Positions 8,371 to 17,045 of a DNA stretch of 64,000 nt are shown one piece after another (the first letter of the stretch is position 1; the number at the start of each line of letters is the position of its first letter). The DNA is taken from contig CAWJCB010000009.1 of NCBI GenBank assembly GCA_963841105.1, positions 186,001 to 250,000 on the forward strand, written 5' to 3'. A program made the translations under genes and the position numbers. The notes beneath the pieces were generated by a model. That model made no database searches, was not told the DNA's origin, and worked only from the letters and a program-made list of their open reading frames with translations. This DNA is from VAZQ01 sp963841105 (GTDB taxonomy: Bacteria; Pseudomonadota; Alphaproteobacteria; Rhizobiales; Xanthobacteraceae).

Positions 8371-9912
8371 GTGATTCCGAATTCCATGCGCGACAACTGG
8401 ATTGCCGGCTGCTCGCAATTGTTGAAGAGCCGTTTTCTCGTCGTTGCCGCATCGGCAACAGGCGTATCCGTTGGCATTCAAATCCTGGCGTTCGTGCGCC
8501 AAGCCATGATCGCGGCCTTCTTCGGCATCGGCCGCGACCTCGAATTTTTTGTAATGACCTATGCCGTTGCGACCTATGTGGCGTTCACCTTCGGCGCCAT
8601 CTTCGATTCGGTGGTGGTATCCCGCCTTGTAAGCGCGCGGGAGAAGGAGGGAATGGAGGCCGCCCGCGAGCTTGCGGCGGTGATCCTTCGTATCAGCCTC
8701 TGCATTGCAGCTGCCGCCAGCGTGCTGTTGCTTGTGCTGGTGCCATTGCTCGCACCGATCATCGCGACAGGATTTGGTCCGCAGGAATGGCCCGACCTTT
8801 CGCGCCTGGCGTGGTATTTCGTTCCCTGGATTTGCGCGTACCTGCCATATTACGCGGTTGCGGCCTGGCACAAGGCGCAATGGCAGTTCAGGCAGATGTT
8901 CTCCGCTGAGATTGCGGTTATCGTCACCTCCATTGCCGTGCTGACGATCTGGCATCGCGATATCCGCTCTCTCCCGCTCGCCTACGCCGCCGGCTATGCC
9001 GTTGGCCTGGTGCTGCTGCTGGTGGGATCGGGTCTTTTGCGCCGGAGGAGCCGAGGCCAGTCGCAGCCTCTGCGCGACGTGCTGCGCAATGTCGGCGAAT
9101 TCTATCTTGCCAACCAGACCGGCAGCCTCGTCACCCTGGTCGACAGGCATGTCCAATCGTTCGTCCCCGCGGGCGGCGTGGCGGCGATCAACTATTCCTC
9201 GCAGTTGATCAACAATCTCTCAAGCCTGCTCATGCTGCGGGAAGCGTTCATCGTTCCGCTGGCGCAGCATGACAATCGCGCCGAGAAGCTCGAGCGCCTC
9301 ATCAGCGGCCTCATGTTCGCAGCAGTGCCGCTCACCGGCCTTATAGTTTGCTTCGCTCCGGAAATCGTGAGCGTCCTGTTCCAGAGAGGACGCTTCGATG
9401 CCTCGGCAACGGCGCTCACCGCCGAGGCCCTGCGCATCAACGCCCTCGGCATGCTTGCGGTTCCTATACTCGCTCCGCTCGTCCGAATGCTTCAGATCAT
9501 GGATCGCATCCACTACACGCATGTGATGTTCCTGGCGATGGCCGCGGCATCCGCCGTGTTCGGGTATCTGTTCGTGCTCATGCTGGACTTTGGCGTGCGC
9601 GGCATCGCGCTGATGCAGCTCGCCAGCAGCATCAGCGCATGCACCGTCACTGCCTGGGCGATCGCCCGCTGCGGGATCGCGTTGCGCTGGGGCAGGATAT
9701 TCCGAAATCTCACCCTCGCCGCTGTCGCCGCGGGAGCAGCACTTTTCTTCGCAACGGCGGCTACCTGGTTTCTGCAAAGTGCTTGGGGCCGGCTCATGGC
9801 TGGCGGGTCGGTCTACGGAATAGTTGTTATCGGCATCTATTTCCTTGCACGATCGCACATGCATGGCATCGTCTTTGGCACACCCGTGACTGAGACCTCT
9901 GGGAGCGAGTAG
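8371..9912 (+). CDS. MurJ/MviN-family lipid-linked oligosaccharide flippase
   Basis: The 513-residue protein is almost entirely hydrophobic with about 13-14 predicted membrane helices. It has the MurJ-type pattern: an early helix with F-V-R-Q-A-M-I-A-A-F-F-G-I-G, a central V-D-R-H-V-Q-S-F-V-P-A-G followed by I-N-Y-S-S-Q-L-I-N-N-L, and V-L-F-Q-R-G-R-F-D-A-S-A-T. The family flips undecaprenyl-linked sugars across the inner membrane. Because it lies in an O-antigen island it probably moves the polysaccharide repeat unit rather than lipid II, though it could be a second MurJ. The GTG at 8371 follows an aggagg contributed by a palindromic repeat; an ATG 15 bases further is an alternative start. 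The TAG stop overlaps a hairpin. Confidence 0.85.
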   Translation: MIPNSMRDNWIAGCSQLLKSRFLVVAASATGVSVGIQILAFVRQAMIAAFFGIGRDLEFFVMTYAVATYVAFTFGAIFDSVVVSRLVSAREKEGMEAARELAAVILRISLCIAAAASVLLLVLVPLLAPIIATGFGPQEWPDLSRLAWYFVPWICAYLPYYAVAAWHKAQWQFRQMFSAEIAVIVTSIAVLTIWHRDIRSLPLAYAAGYAVGLVLLLVGSGLLRRRSRGQSQPLRDVLRNVGEFYLANQTGSLVTLVDRHVQSFVPAGGVAAINYSSQLINNLSSLLMLREAFIVPLAQHDNRAEKLERLISGLMFAAVPLTGLIVCFAPEIVSVLFQRGRFDASATALTAEALRINALGMLAVPILAPLVRMLQIMDRIHYTHVMFLAMAAASAVFGYLFVLMLDFGVRGIALMQLASSISACTVTAWAIARCGIALRWGRIFRNLTLAAVAAGAALFFATAATWFLQSAWGRLMAGGSVYGIVVIGIYFLARSHMHGIVFGTPVTETSGSE

Positions 9913-9937
9913 GGGCGGGTTTCAAACCCGCCCCTAC
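9909..9937. terminator. Hairpin over the flippase stop codon (repeat-derived, possible terminator)
   Basis: A near-perfect palindrome, gtaggggcgggttt then aaacccgcccctac, spans the TAG stop of the flippase gene. It has a 14-bp GC-rich stem and almost no loop but no run of T after it. It may end or slow transcription or protect the 3' end. The sequence also looks like a member of a dispersed palindrome family, so the terminator role is inference. Confidence 0.5.
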
Positions 9938-10036
9938 AGTCGTAGAATGCGCAAAGGTGCGCCATTCCGCACACTCACGCCTCAACGCAATCATTGTTGG
10001 CGCGCCGCGCGCACGCGGTGGAGCCCAGCGGCGCGC

Positions 10037-10103
10037 GTGGGCACGGCGCCGCTAAGGCGTCGTTGTTGAACTCCGACTGTGTACGGCGCCTTTGCCCACC
10101 CTA
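10037..10103. repeat. Palindromic repeat, gtagggtgggc family
   Basis: Inverted arms gtgggcacggcgcc and ggcgcctttgcccac are separated by about 34 bases, and the right end continues to ccctac. The element lies between the converging flippase and acyltransferase genes, where a bidirectional hairpin could help end transcription. Together with the hairpin at 9909 it accounts for most of the 221-bp gap. Confidence 0.6.
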
Positions 10104-10133
10104 CGATGATCCTTGTAGACGGGAATTAGCCCG

Positions 10134-11180
10134 CTACCTCGCCGATTGCCGCGCCAGCCGGCGTCCGAGCGCGATGCCTGGGCGCTCGATGACTCGATAA
10201 GAGAGCCAGGCCAAAGCGAGCGTCGCCATGGTCGCGGCCAAGATCGCCCAGGCCGTACTCGCGAGCGATCCATTGCCGCGCAGCGCCAATATGAGCGGAA
10301 AGCCGATTGCCACGTGATAGAGGTACCAGCTGTAGGATACCGCGCCGGCCAATCTGAGCGCCCGCAGATCGAATGCGGGGTCTTTGCGATTGACCGCCCA
10401 GCCCAGGAGCACAAAACCGAAAAGCGCCAGCACCATCATCCCGACTTTGTAGTAGCTGGCGAAGACCAGTGTCGCGAGGGTGACCATTCCGACGACAAGC
10501 GCGAGCTGCCGGTTGCTGATCGCAGCGCGGCGCCACAGTCCAAATTGCATGCCCGCGAAGCAAAAGCTGATGTAAGTCAAGAGATGGCTTGCCTGACCGT
10601 CGCGCCAGGCGAATATGAGAGCGTTCAGCGCCACAGCGGCAAACGGAGCAGCAAAGGTGAGCCGATCTCCGCATCGCTTCACAATGGGCGCAACGACATA
10701 GAACTTGACTTCGATCAGCAAGGTCCAGAACACACCGCTCATGAGCGCTACAGAAAAGACGTCGCCGAGAAACGTGGCGTTGATCACCACTTCGCGCAGC
10801 GTGTAGACGCGCTCGCGCGTGACAAAACCTTCAACCAGGAAAATAACCAGGAGCGCCGTCCAGTATGCCGGAACGATGCGGAAGACGCGGTGCAGCCCGT
10901 ATCTGATGAGGTTGCTGTCGCGCGCGAGGTTTTGATCGATCAGGAACCCGCTGAGCATGAAGAAGAGAATCACTCCGCCCTGAGCGAAAGGACCCAGGAT
11001 AAGCGCAGCCGCATCGGGCAGGAGATCGAGCGGCAGGTAGTGGCGCACAATCACAGCTGTAATCGCTATGCCGCGCAGGCTGTCGAGGGCGCCGATGCGG
11101 TGAGCATCTCCGCGGGCAGCGATGCCTGATGCGGGCGCAACGACGCGATCCGGCAACACAGATTGCGCCTCGATCTTCAT
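10134..11180 (-). CDS. Acyltransferase family 3 (OafA/NodX type) membrane protein
   Basis: This 348-residue inner-membrane protein has about 10 hydrophobic helices. It shows the acyltransferase-3 signature near the start: L-D-S-L-R-G-I-A-I, then V-I-V-R-H-Y with the conserved His, and F-F-M-L-S-G-F-L-I. A later F-W-T-L-L-I-E-V-K-F-Y is the family's W-S-L-x-x-E-x-x-F-Y motif. Such proteins O-acetylate or O-acylate sugars of LPS, capsules or Nod factors. The ATG at 11178-11180 overlaps the TGA of the upstream methyltransferase (ATGA), so translation is probably coupled. A frame open upstream to 11480 is only the shadow of that methyltransferase. The transferred acyl group and acceptor are unknown. 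Confidence 0.85.
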   Translation of the reverse strand: MKIEAQSVLPDRVVAPASGIAARGDAHRIGALDSLRGIAITAVIVRHYLPLDLLPDAAALILGPFAQGGVILFFMLSGFLIDQNLARDSNLIRYGLHRVFRIVPAYWTALLVIFLVEGFVTRERVYTLREVVINATFLGDVFSVALMSGVFWTLLIEVKFYVVAPIVKRCGDRLTFAAPFAAVALNALIFAWRDGQASHLLTYISFCFAGMQFGLWRRAAISNRQLALVVGMVTLATLVFASYYKVGMMVLALFGFVLLGWAVNRKDPAFDLRALRLAGAVSYSWYLYHVAIGFPLILALRGNGSLASTAWAILAATMATLALAWLSYRVIERPGIALGRRLARQSAR

Positions 11181-12091
11181 CGGCCAAGGACTGCGCGCGC
11201 GATGGGGCGTATTGCCCGAATGCAACGGCCGATGACTGCAAAGCGCAGCGGGCTCGTGCGATGGAGCCAATGAATGAGCGTCGTATTGACTTTCGGGAGA
11301 GCCGTGGCTGCCGGCCGCGCAGCCAGGTAGATGCTTCCCGACTGCCGGCGACTGAGCACTGTCGCGAATGAGGCGAGCGCCAGCGCATACCGCATTGAGC
11401 CGGGCGTCGGATAAAAGGTGTGCGAATACGATGGCAGGCTGGGCTCGAGCGAGGACGTGAGATCGGTGAGGACGACGCAAAGAAGCCCGCCCGGCGCTAA
11501 ATGGCTCCGCAGCTCGGCAAGAAATCGCATCGGATTGGTGATGAAATAGATCGCGTGGGCGATATGAATGAGGTCGTAGCGGCCGGTGATCTCGACTTTC
11601 TCGATCTGGCCGATGCGAGTGCGGATATCGAGCGCGCGGTGGAACGCAAGCATGGTCGGATCGGCATCGATGCCTTCCGCCTCCCAGCCGCGATCGACAA
11701 AATACCGCACGGTCTCGCCCAGTCCGCAGGCGATATCGAGGAACCGACCGCTCTTGACGCCAAGGAGCGGCGCGAAAGCCTGATAGGAACGCTGGGCGTG
11801 GGTCCTGGCGTCATCGCGGCGTCGCCGCCACAGGTCCGCGGCCCGCGTTGGATCGCTTGCGTCGACGACGCGCGCTGCTTCCCAGACGCGCTCCAGCACC
11901 CCCAGATCAGGCGCAGCAGTGGGATAACCGTTGCCGCACCGCCGGCACAATCGCCAGCCGTAGCGTGAGCCGTCGCCAGTCCCCGCGCGCCAGGCTTCGA
12001 TTTTGGCGTCGGGGCGCCAGTGCATGGGCCAGCCGGCGGTTGCGCCGCAGATCGGACAGCAAACTGGATCGCGTTGCGGCATGATCTTCAT
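11177..12091 (-). CDS. Class I SAM methyltransferase with N-terminal zinc ribbon
   Basis: The 304-residue protein begins with a four-cysteine zinc-ribbon-like segment (C-C-P-I-C near residue 12 and C-R-R-C-G near residue 50). A Rossmann SAM-binding core follows: F-L-D-I-A-C-G-L-G-E, G-I-D-A-D, and Y-D-L-I-H-I-A-H-A-I-Y. This layout is seen in sugar C- or O-methyltransferases of polysaccharide clusters. Its start codon overlaps the stop of the pyruvyl transferase, and its stop overlaps the start of the acyltransferase, so the three genes form a tightly coupled operon read 13371 to 10134. It probably methylates a sugar of the same repeat unit; the precise substrate cannot be read from the sequence. 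Confidence 0.8.
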   Translation of the reverse strand: MKIMPQRDPVCCPICGATAGWPMHWRPDAKIEAWRAGTGDGSRYGWRLCRRCGNGYPTAAPDLGVLERVWEAARVVDASDPTRAADLWRRRRDDARTHAQRSYQAFAPLLGVKSGRFLDIACGLGETVRYFVDRGWEAEGIDADPTMLAFHRALDIRTRIGQIEKVEITGRYDLIHIAHAIYFITNPMRFLAELRSHLAPGGLLCVVLTDLTSSLEPSLPSYSHTFYPTPGSMRYALALASFATVLSRRQSGSIYLAARPAATALPKVNTTLIHWLHRTSPLRFAVIGRCIRAIRPIARAVLGR

Positions 12092-13371
12092 TTCATGCAG
12101 CCGGCAAGTGCACGGAAATTTTCCCTCGCTTCGGCGATGCTGCGCTCGACAACGGCGGGATCGGGACGGCGGTCCAGGCTGGCTTCCACGGCATGCGCCA
12201 GCACGCTCCCATCGAATGCACCGGCATCGAGACAGGTCATCTCGAAGCGGCGACAGATCTCGGAGATTTTGTTGTCGTGCGCCACGCCGACAAACGGAAT
12301 GCCCAACAATGCGGCGAGAACGAAGCCATGGAAACGCATGCCACACAGCATGTCGATGTCGCGATATGCGGTGAGAATTGCCTGCGGTAACGCTGTGAGT
12401 GTGCGCGTCTCCACCAATATATCGTGGCCGAGCCGCGCGGCAATTTGCTCGAACATGGCCGCATCGCCGGGAACGATCCCCGCCTTCTGAAAGATTAGAA
12501 AAATGACGCGATGTCCATGCAGATGCCATGCACGAACGGCCTCGCTGAACGCGACCACCGCTCGCTCCTCAGCGCCGCCTTGGAAAGCAGCGGGACAGAC
12601 TGCGAGCGCGATCGTGCGCGGCAGCAGCCTCGGTGTACCTCCCCTTTCAGGGGAGGTCGACCGCCGGAGCGAAGCGACAGGCGGTCGGGTGGGGTTGCTT
12701 TGACGATCGAGATTGCTGCAACCGACCCCACCCGGCTCGCTTTGCTCGCCGACCTCCCCTTTCAGGGGAGGTATTATCCGAGCTTGCTGAGCGGACATCG
12801 ACGCAAGCTCGGGCCAGGCGAACACCAAGTCTCCCGCCAATCCAGCGGCAGCGCCGACGCATTGCCGCAGCGCGGCTTCGTCGCGCACCAGGAAGAGCTC
12901 GGACATGCCGACGATGTGGCGCACGAGCCATCGTCCGCGCGCCGAGGTGAGCTCCGAAACCCCGACCCCGATCGCGGCAATGCGTACGCGCAAGAGGCGC
13001 GCCAGCTGGCAGATCAGCCATTGCACAAGCAGCGAACGGGAGCGGTTCTGCTCGTGGAACACGGTGCCGCCTGCAAATATGAGCCAGCTGCAGCGGCGCA
13101 GCAAAGGAACCAGTCGCGCGACGAAGCGCGCGAGCCGATACGGCTTGCGGTATCTCTGATCGGCCAATATGGCATCGATGCCGGTGAAAACAACGTCGGC
13201 GCCGAGACCCCTGAGCGGCGCAGTGTCGCCGCTGTCGCGGACCAGGAATTGCGCGCCAGGCGCAATGACACGCAGTTGCGTGACCGCTGCCGACAACAGC
13301 AGGTCATCGCCCAGATTGCCACAACCAAAATAGCCAGATAAAAAAATTCCGCCCTGCGCGCCCGATTTCAT
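12088..13371 (-). CDS. Polysaccharide pyruvyl transferase family protein with in-frame repeat insertion
   Basis: The 427-residue protein belongs to the polysaccharide pyruvyl transferase (CsaB/WcaK) family. It has S-G-Y-F-G-C-G-N-L-G-D-D near the N-terminus, F-A-G-G-T-V-F, and in the C-terminal half C-G-M-R-F-H-G-F-V-L-A-A and a final V-A-H-D-N-K. The family transfers pyruvate from phosphoenolpyruvate to sugars as a ketal. Residues about 199-246 do not belong to the family: they are encoded by a 141-bp palindromic repeat (12636-12776) that inserted without breaking the frame. Without it the protein would be 380 residues, the usual size. The ATG at 13369-13371 is preceded directly by gggag, and a TTG three codons upstream is an alternative. 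Function may be altered by the insert. Confidence 0.8.
   Translation of the reverse strand: MKSGAQGGIFLSGYFGCGNLGDDLLLSAAVTQLRVIAPGAQFLVRDSGDTAPLRGLGADVVFTGIDAILADQRYRKPYRLARFVARLVPLLRRCSWLIFAGGTVFHEQNRSRSLLVQWLICQLARLLRVRIAAIGVGVSELTSARGRWLVRHIVGMSELFLVRDEAALRQCVGAAAGLAGDLVFAWPELASMSAQQARIIPPLKGEVGEQSEPGGVGCSNLDRQSNPTRPPVASLRRSTSPERGGTPRLLPRTIALAVCPAAFQGGAEERAVVAFSEAVRAWHLHGHRVIFLIFQKAGIVPGDAAMFEQIAARLGHDILVETRTLTALPQAILTAYRDIDMLCGMRFHGFVLAALLGIPFVGVAHDNKISEICRRFEMTCLDAGAFDGSVLAHAVEASLDRRPDPAVVERSIAEARENFRALAGCMK
12636..12776. repeat. 141-bp palindromic repeat inside a coding sequence
   Basis: The element begins tacctcccctttcagggg and ends aggggaggtatta, with inner inverted blocks around a gcaaccgaccccacccgg / cgggtggggttgc centre. 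It has the same ends as the repeat at 8217-8362. Its length is exactly 47 codons and the frame it uses on the minus strand has no stop, so the pyruvyl transferase gene stays open through it. Confidence 0.85.
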
Positions 13372-13458
13372 CTCCCGCAAACGCTCGTGTCTCCTTGCGC
13401 AGATCGCCGGACGGCGAGGCTAGACCGGTTTCCGATGACTTTGAACCAGCCTCCTGCC

Positions 13459-13598
13459 GTCATGCCCCGCGAATGCGGGGCATGTAGGTTGGGTCGAGCC
13501 CTTCCGCGAGACCCAACATTTTCCCGCCGGCTTTGTTGGGTCTCGTGAAGAACTCGACCCAACCTACTGGATCCCGCCCGCCTGAAGCGGGCGATGAC
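13459..13598. repeat. Nested palindromic repeats
   Basis: An outer element starts gtcatgccccgcgaatgcgg and ends tggatcccgcc...gcgatgac. Inside it, at 13484-13567, sits a different 84-bp element with arms gtaggttgggtcgag and ctcgacccaacctac and inner arms cgagacccaaca and tgttgggtctcg. The arrangement is what one palindrome inserted into another would give. The rest of the 344-bp space between the pyruvyl transferase start and the epimerase remnant shows no gene; it should hold the promoters of two divergent units. Confidence 0.7.
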
Positions 13599-13715
13599 AT
13601 GGCAGAAAGCAAATTCACCGCACTGGGCTCGCCTTCCGGCCGTCAAACCGCATCCGTTAATGCGCACCCCAGACCCGGGGCGGACTGATAGCATCCCTGC
13701 GGCAGCGAAAGCCAG

Positions 13716-14872
13716 ATGCACCTGCTCGTCGTACTTGGAACCCGGCCCGAAGCAATCAAGCTCGCCCCGGTCGTGCTCGCCGCGCGCGAACGGCCAGAAA
13801 TTCATACCACCGTCTGCAACACCGGCCAGCACGCCGATATGTGCGCGGGCGTGCTCGATCTCTTCGGCATCTCGCCGGACGTCGATCTCGGCGTGATGAT
13901 TCCCCGGCAAACGCTCACCGAGCTGACCGGCTCCGTTCTGCAACGCGCTTCGCGGGTGGCTGGAGCAGAAGCGTCCCGACTGGCTCATCGTCCAGGGCGA
14001 CACGACGACCGCTTTTGCGGCAGCGCTCGCCGCGTTCTACCAGAAGATACCGGTCGCCCATGTGGAAGCGGGGCTGCGTACCGGCAACATCTACGCGCCC
14101 TGGCCGGAGGAAATGAACCGCAAGCTGATCACAGCGGTCGCCAGCCTGCATTTCGCGCCGGTCGCCTCGAATGCCGACAATCTGCGGCGCGAGGGGGTTG
14201 ATGCCGGCCGCATCGTGGTGACAGGCAATACCGGAATCGACGCAATCAAGTGGCTCATTCGCCGTCTCGATGGAGACGCCGGCCTGCGCGGCCACGCGCA
14301 GACGATGATCGAGACAGCCGGCGCTCCGTGCCCGAACTCCGCGACACCTGGTCTCGTTCTCATCACGGCCCACCGGCGGGAGAGCTTCGGACCAGGTTTC
14401 GTTGCCATTTGCTCTGCCATCGCTGACGCTCGCCGGCCGGTTCCCCGAGCGCCAATTCGTCTATCCGGTTCATCCCAATCCGGAAGTGCGCGATACCGTG
14501 CATCGCGAGCTGGGGCAAAAGCAACTGCCCAATGTGCATTTGATCGAACCGCTGGACTATCTTCCGTTTGTGCTTCTTGATGTCGCGCGCGGAGCTGGTG
14601 CTTACCGATTCCGGCGGGATACAAGAGGAAGCGCCGAGCCTGGGTGCGCGCGTCGATTGTCATGCGACAGGTGACGGAGCGACCGGAAGGCATGGCCACC
14701 GGGCTGGTGCGACTTGGCCGGCACGGATCGCGATCGCATCGTTGCCGATGCGAACGATGCTTTGACCGGCCGCTGGCCTGCGGACCAGGGAAGGCGTGAC
14801 GTGTACGGCGAGGGCCGCGCGGCAGAGCGCATTGTTGCCGCGCTGCTCGCACGGCACTCAGCGCCGGCTTAA
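13716..14872 (+). pseudogene. wecB: UDP-N-acetylglucosamine 2-epimerase (WecB-like), multiply frameshifted
   Basis: Stitched across frames the protein is a clear 383-residue WecB: H-L-L-V-V-L-G-T-R-P-E-A-I-K at the start, then G-D-T-T-T-A-F, H-V-E-A-G-L-R-T-G-N, I-T-A-H-R-R-E-S-F, Y-P-V-H-P-N-P-E-V and L-T-D-S-G-G-I-Q-E-E-A-P. The enzyme makes UDP-ManNAc for ManNAc-type sugars or sialic acids. Five single-base gains are needed to follow it, near 13940-13958, 14422, 14571, 14655 and 14726; all shift the frame by +1. The total length, 1157 bases, equals 384 codons plus 5. Codons between the shifts are still fully conserved. Either the gene decayed very recently or this stretch of sequence is poor. 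It would feed the nonulosonate or O-antigen pathway if intact. Confidence 0.85.
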
Positions 14873-14878
14873 GCGGCG

Positions 14879-15715
14879 ATGGGTGAGCCCGCTGCACCGC
14901 TGACGGATGTGCGTGCGCATTTCTCGTTCGGCGAGAACTGGGCCTCCTACGCGCGTTTGATCGACGAAGCCGCGATCTCGGAAGCGATGCACGGATTAAC
15001 CCGACTGCTCGGCGTGGAGGATCTTCGCGGACGCACGTTTCTCGACGTGGGCTGTGGATCGGGACTGCACGCTCTCGCAGCGCTACGGCTGGGCGCCGCA
15101 CACGTCACCGCGCTCGACCTCGACCCTGTTTGCGTCGCGACCGCCCAAGCTGTTCTCGATCGTCTCGCCGCATCCCGCAATTGGATGGTGGAGCGCCGCA
15201 GCATCCTGGAAGCGACGCCCGGCAATCTCGGACTCTATGACATTGTGTACTCGTGGGGTGTCCTGCACCACACAGGCGACCTGCGCGAGGCGCTGTTGCG
15301 GACCGCGGCGCTGGTCAAAGTCGATGGGCTGCTTGCGGTTGCTCTCTATCGCCGGACTCCGTTCTGCCGGATTTGGCGAATGATCAAAAAGTGGTATTCG
15401 CGAGCAGGCCGTACAGCTCAGTCGATTGCGCGGGCTCTGTATGTCCACTTGTTTGGCTTGGCGCTGCTGGCGCGCGGACGGACGCTGAGAGCGCATATCG
15501 CAAATTACAGGTCGCATCGCGGCATGGACTTTCACCACGACGTGCACGATTGGTTGGGTGGATATCCCTACGAGTTGGTCGCATCGGACGAGCTGCTGGC
15601 ATTGCTCGCGTCAAAAGGTTTCCGCCACGTGCACAGTTTCAGACGGCCAGCCGCGGCTCTCGGCGTCTTCGGTAGTCACTGTGATGAGTATCTGTTCACG
15701 CGATGCGTTCTCTGA
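14879..15715 (+). CDS. Class I SAM-dependent methyltransferase
   Basis: This 278-residue protein has a standard SAM-binding core at residues about 55-165: T-F-L-D-V-G-C-G-S-G-L-H-A, then A-L-D-L-D-P-V-C, and Y-D-I-V-Y-S-W-G-V-L-H-H-T-G. The last matches the UbiG/Methyltransf_11 pattern, in which the strand-4 end holds the small substrate. The C-terminal 100 residues, rich in His and aromatic residues, are typical of methyltransferases found in polysaccharide clusters. It begins six bases after the epimerase remnant, so the two were probably one transcript. The acceptor (sugar O- or N-methylation) is unknown. Confidence 0.8.
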   Translation: MGEPAAPLTDVRAHFSFGENWASYARLIDEAAISEAMHGLTRLLGVEDLRGRTFLDVGCGSGLHALAALRLGAAHVTALDLDPVCVATAQAVLDRLAASRNWMVERRSILEATPGNLGLYDIVYSWGVLHHTGDLREALLRTAALVKVDGLLAVALYRRTPFCRIWRMIKKWYSRAGRTAQSIARALYVHLFGLALLARGRTLRAHIANYRSHRGMDFHHDVHDWLGGYPYELVASDELLALLASKGFRHVHSFRRPAAALGVFGSHCDEYLFTRCVL

Positions 15716-15752
15716 TGGGGACATGACTCGTTAGAGATGTGGCCCGTTAGAG

Positions 15753-16997
15753 ATGCCCATGCGCGTGCTCGCCGTTTCATATGCCCTGCCACCTGCGCTC
15801 TACCCGCAGGCGATTCAGATTGGACGACTGCTTGCGCATTGCGACGGTGAAATTGGCGCGGTGTGCGCCCCCGCCAATGGCTCACGCACCCTCGACCACG
15901 ATTTCGGTCTCGACCAGCGGCTTGCATTCCGGCTTGAGGTCGTTTTCCAGCCCGGGATCTCGAATATTGGCTTGCGTTTCGCCCGCCGGCTGGTGCCGCT
16001 ATACGCGCGCGTTCCCGATGAATTCCGCGCCTGGGTTCCGCGCGCTGAGGCAGCAACGGTTGCCCGGCTTGCCCGGTCGGATTTCAAGCCCGATGTGCTG
16101 GCAACCTTCGGCGAGCCGATGTCAGACCACCTGCTGGGCCTGCGGCTTGCGGCGCGGCTCAAATTGCCCTGGCTCGCGCACTTCAGCGATCCCTGGGCCG
16201 ACAGTGCCTTCCGGCGACATGACTGGCTCGCCAACATTGTCAACAGGCGGCTTGAAAAACAGGTCATCGCGCAGGCCGACCGTGTGGTCTTTGTCTCACA
16301 GGAGACGTTGGACCTCGTCATGGCGAAATACCCCGCCGCCTGGCGCGAAAAGGCGAGAGTTGTGCCCCACAGCTTTGATCCGGCGCTTTTTCCACCGCGA
16401 GCGCCTTGCGGGAAGACAATTGTCGTCCGTCACATCGGCAACTTCTACGGCCACCGCAGCCCGGTTCCGCTGTTCCGCGCGCTGAACCTGATCATCGGCA
16501 GCGCGCCGCAGGCGCTCGCGGATGTGCGCATTGAGCTGGTGGGGCACCTGTCGTGGCGGTTTCGCAAGCATCCCTCGTTGCGCGCATTGCCGGCCGACCT
16601 GGTGAAGCTTGTCGGCACTGTGCCCTACTCGGAGTCGCTTCGACTGATGTCCAGCTCAGACCTCCTGCTGACGATCGATGCACCCGATCGCCTCAGTGTT
16701 TTCCTGCCAAGCAAGCTCATCGAATATCTAGGCTCGGGAGCTCCTGTTTTCGGGATCGTCCCTCCGGGGACCTCGGCTGCCCTGCTCGCCCGTTGCGGGG
16801 CGCTTGCAGCTGACCCGCGAAACCCCGCCGACATAGCGAAACAATTAAAGGAGGCTCTGGAATTCGCCCGCAATAGACGCCGCTCCCACGCGGAAGCGCC
16901 ATGGGGAAACTCGAACGTCACAAACGAGTTTCATATCGACCGTGTGGCAGCAACTTTTTCCGCTTTGCTCCAGGAGGTCACGTATTCGCCGGTCTAA
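15753..16997 (+). CDS. GT-B glycosyltransferase (family 4-like)
   Basis: The 414-residue protein has two Rossmann-type halves. The first has V-L-A-V-S-Y-A-L-P-P and a W-L-A-H-F-S-D-P-W-A segment; the second has R-V-V-P-H-S-F-D-P, then H-I-G-N-F-Y-G-H-R, and L-P-S-K-L-I-E-Y-L-G-S-G-A-P-V-F, which resembles the donor-binding P-x-K-x-x-E-x-L-x-x-G-x-P pattern of GT4-type enzymes. It should add a sugar from a nucleotide donor to the growing lipid-linked oligosaccharide at the inner membrane. It follows the methyltransferase by 37 bp. ATG 15753 or ATG 15759 may be the start. Donor and linkage cannot be predicted. Confidence 0.85.
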   Translation: MPMRVLAVSYALPPALYPQAIQIGRLLAHCDGEIGAVCAPANGSRTLDHDFGLDQRLAFRLEVVFQPGISNIGLRFARRLVPLYARVPDEFRAWVPRAEAATVARLARSDFKPDVLATFGEPMSDHLLGLRLAARLKLPWLAHFSDPWADSAFRRHDWLANIVNRRLEKQVIAQADRVVFVSQETLDLVMAKYPAAWREKARVVPHSFDPALFPPRAPCGKTIVVRHIGNFYGHRSPVPLFRALNLIIGSAPQALADVRIELVGHLSWRFRKHPSLRALPADLVKLVGTVPYSESLRLMSSSDLLLTIDAPDRLSVFLPSKLIEYLGSGAPVFGIVPPGTSAALLARCGALAADPRNPADIAKQLKEALEFARNRRRSHAEAPWGNSNVTNEFHIDRVAATFSALLQEVTYSPV

Positions 16998-17045
16998 TCC
17001 CGCTGCGATCATTTACATCTGCCTCCACCTGGACCCACGATGCCC

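Noticed and set aside
10146..11129. 327-codon plus-strand frame opposite the acyltransferase
   Set aside because: Polar antisense shadow without motifs; the minus-strand frame encodes a typical acyltransferase-3 protein.
13368..14003. 211-codon minus-strand frame opposite the epimerase remnant
   Set aside because: Antisense to WecB-like coding sequence and to palindromic repeats, without motifs.
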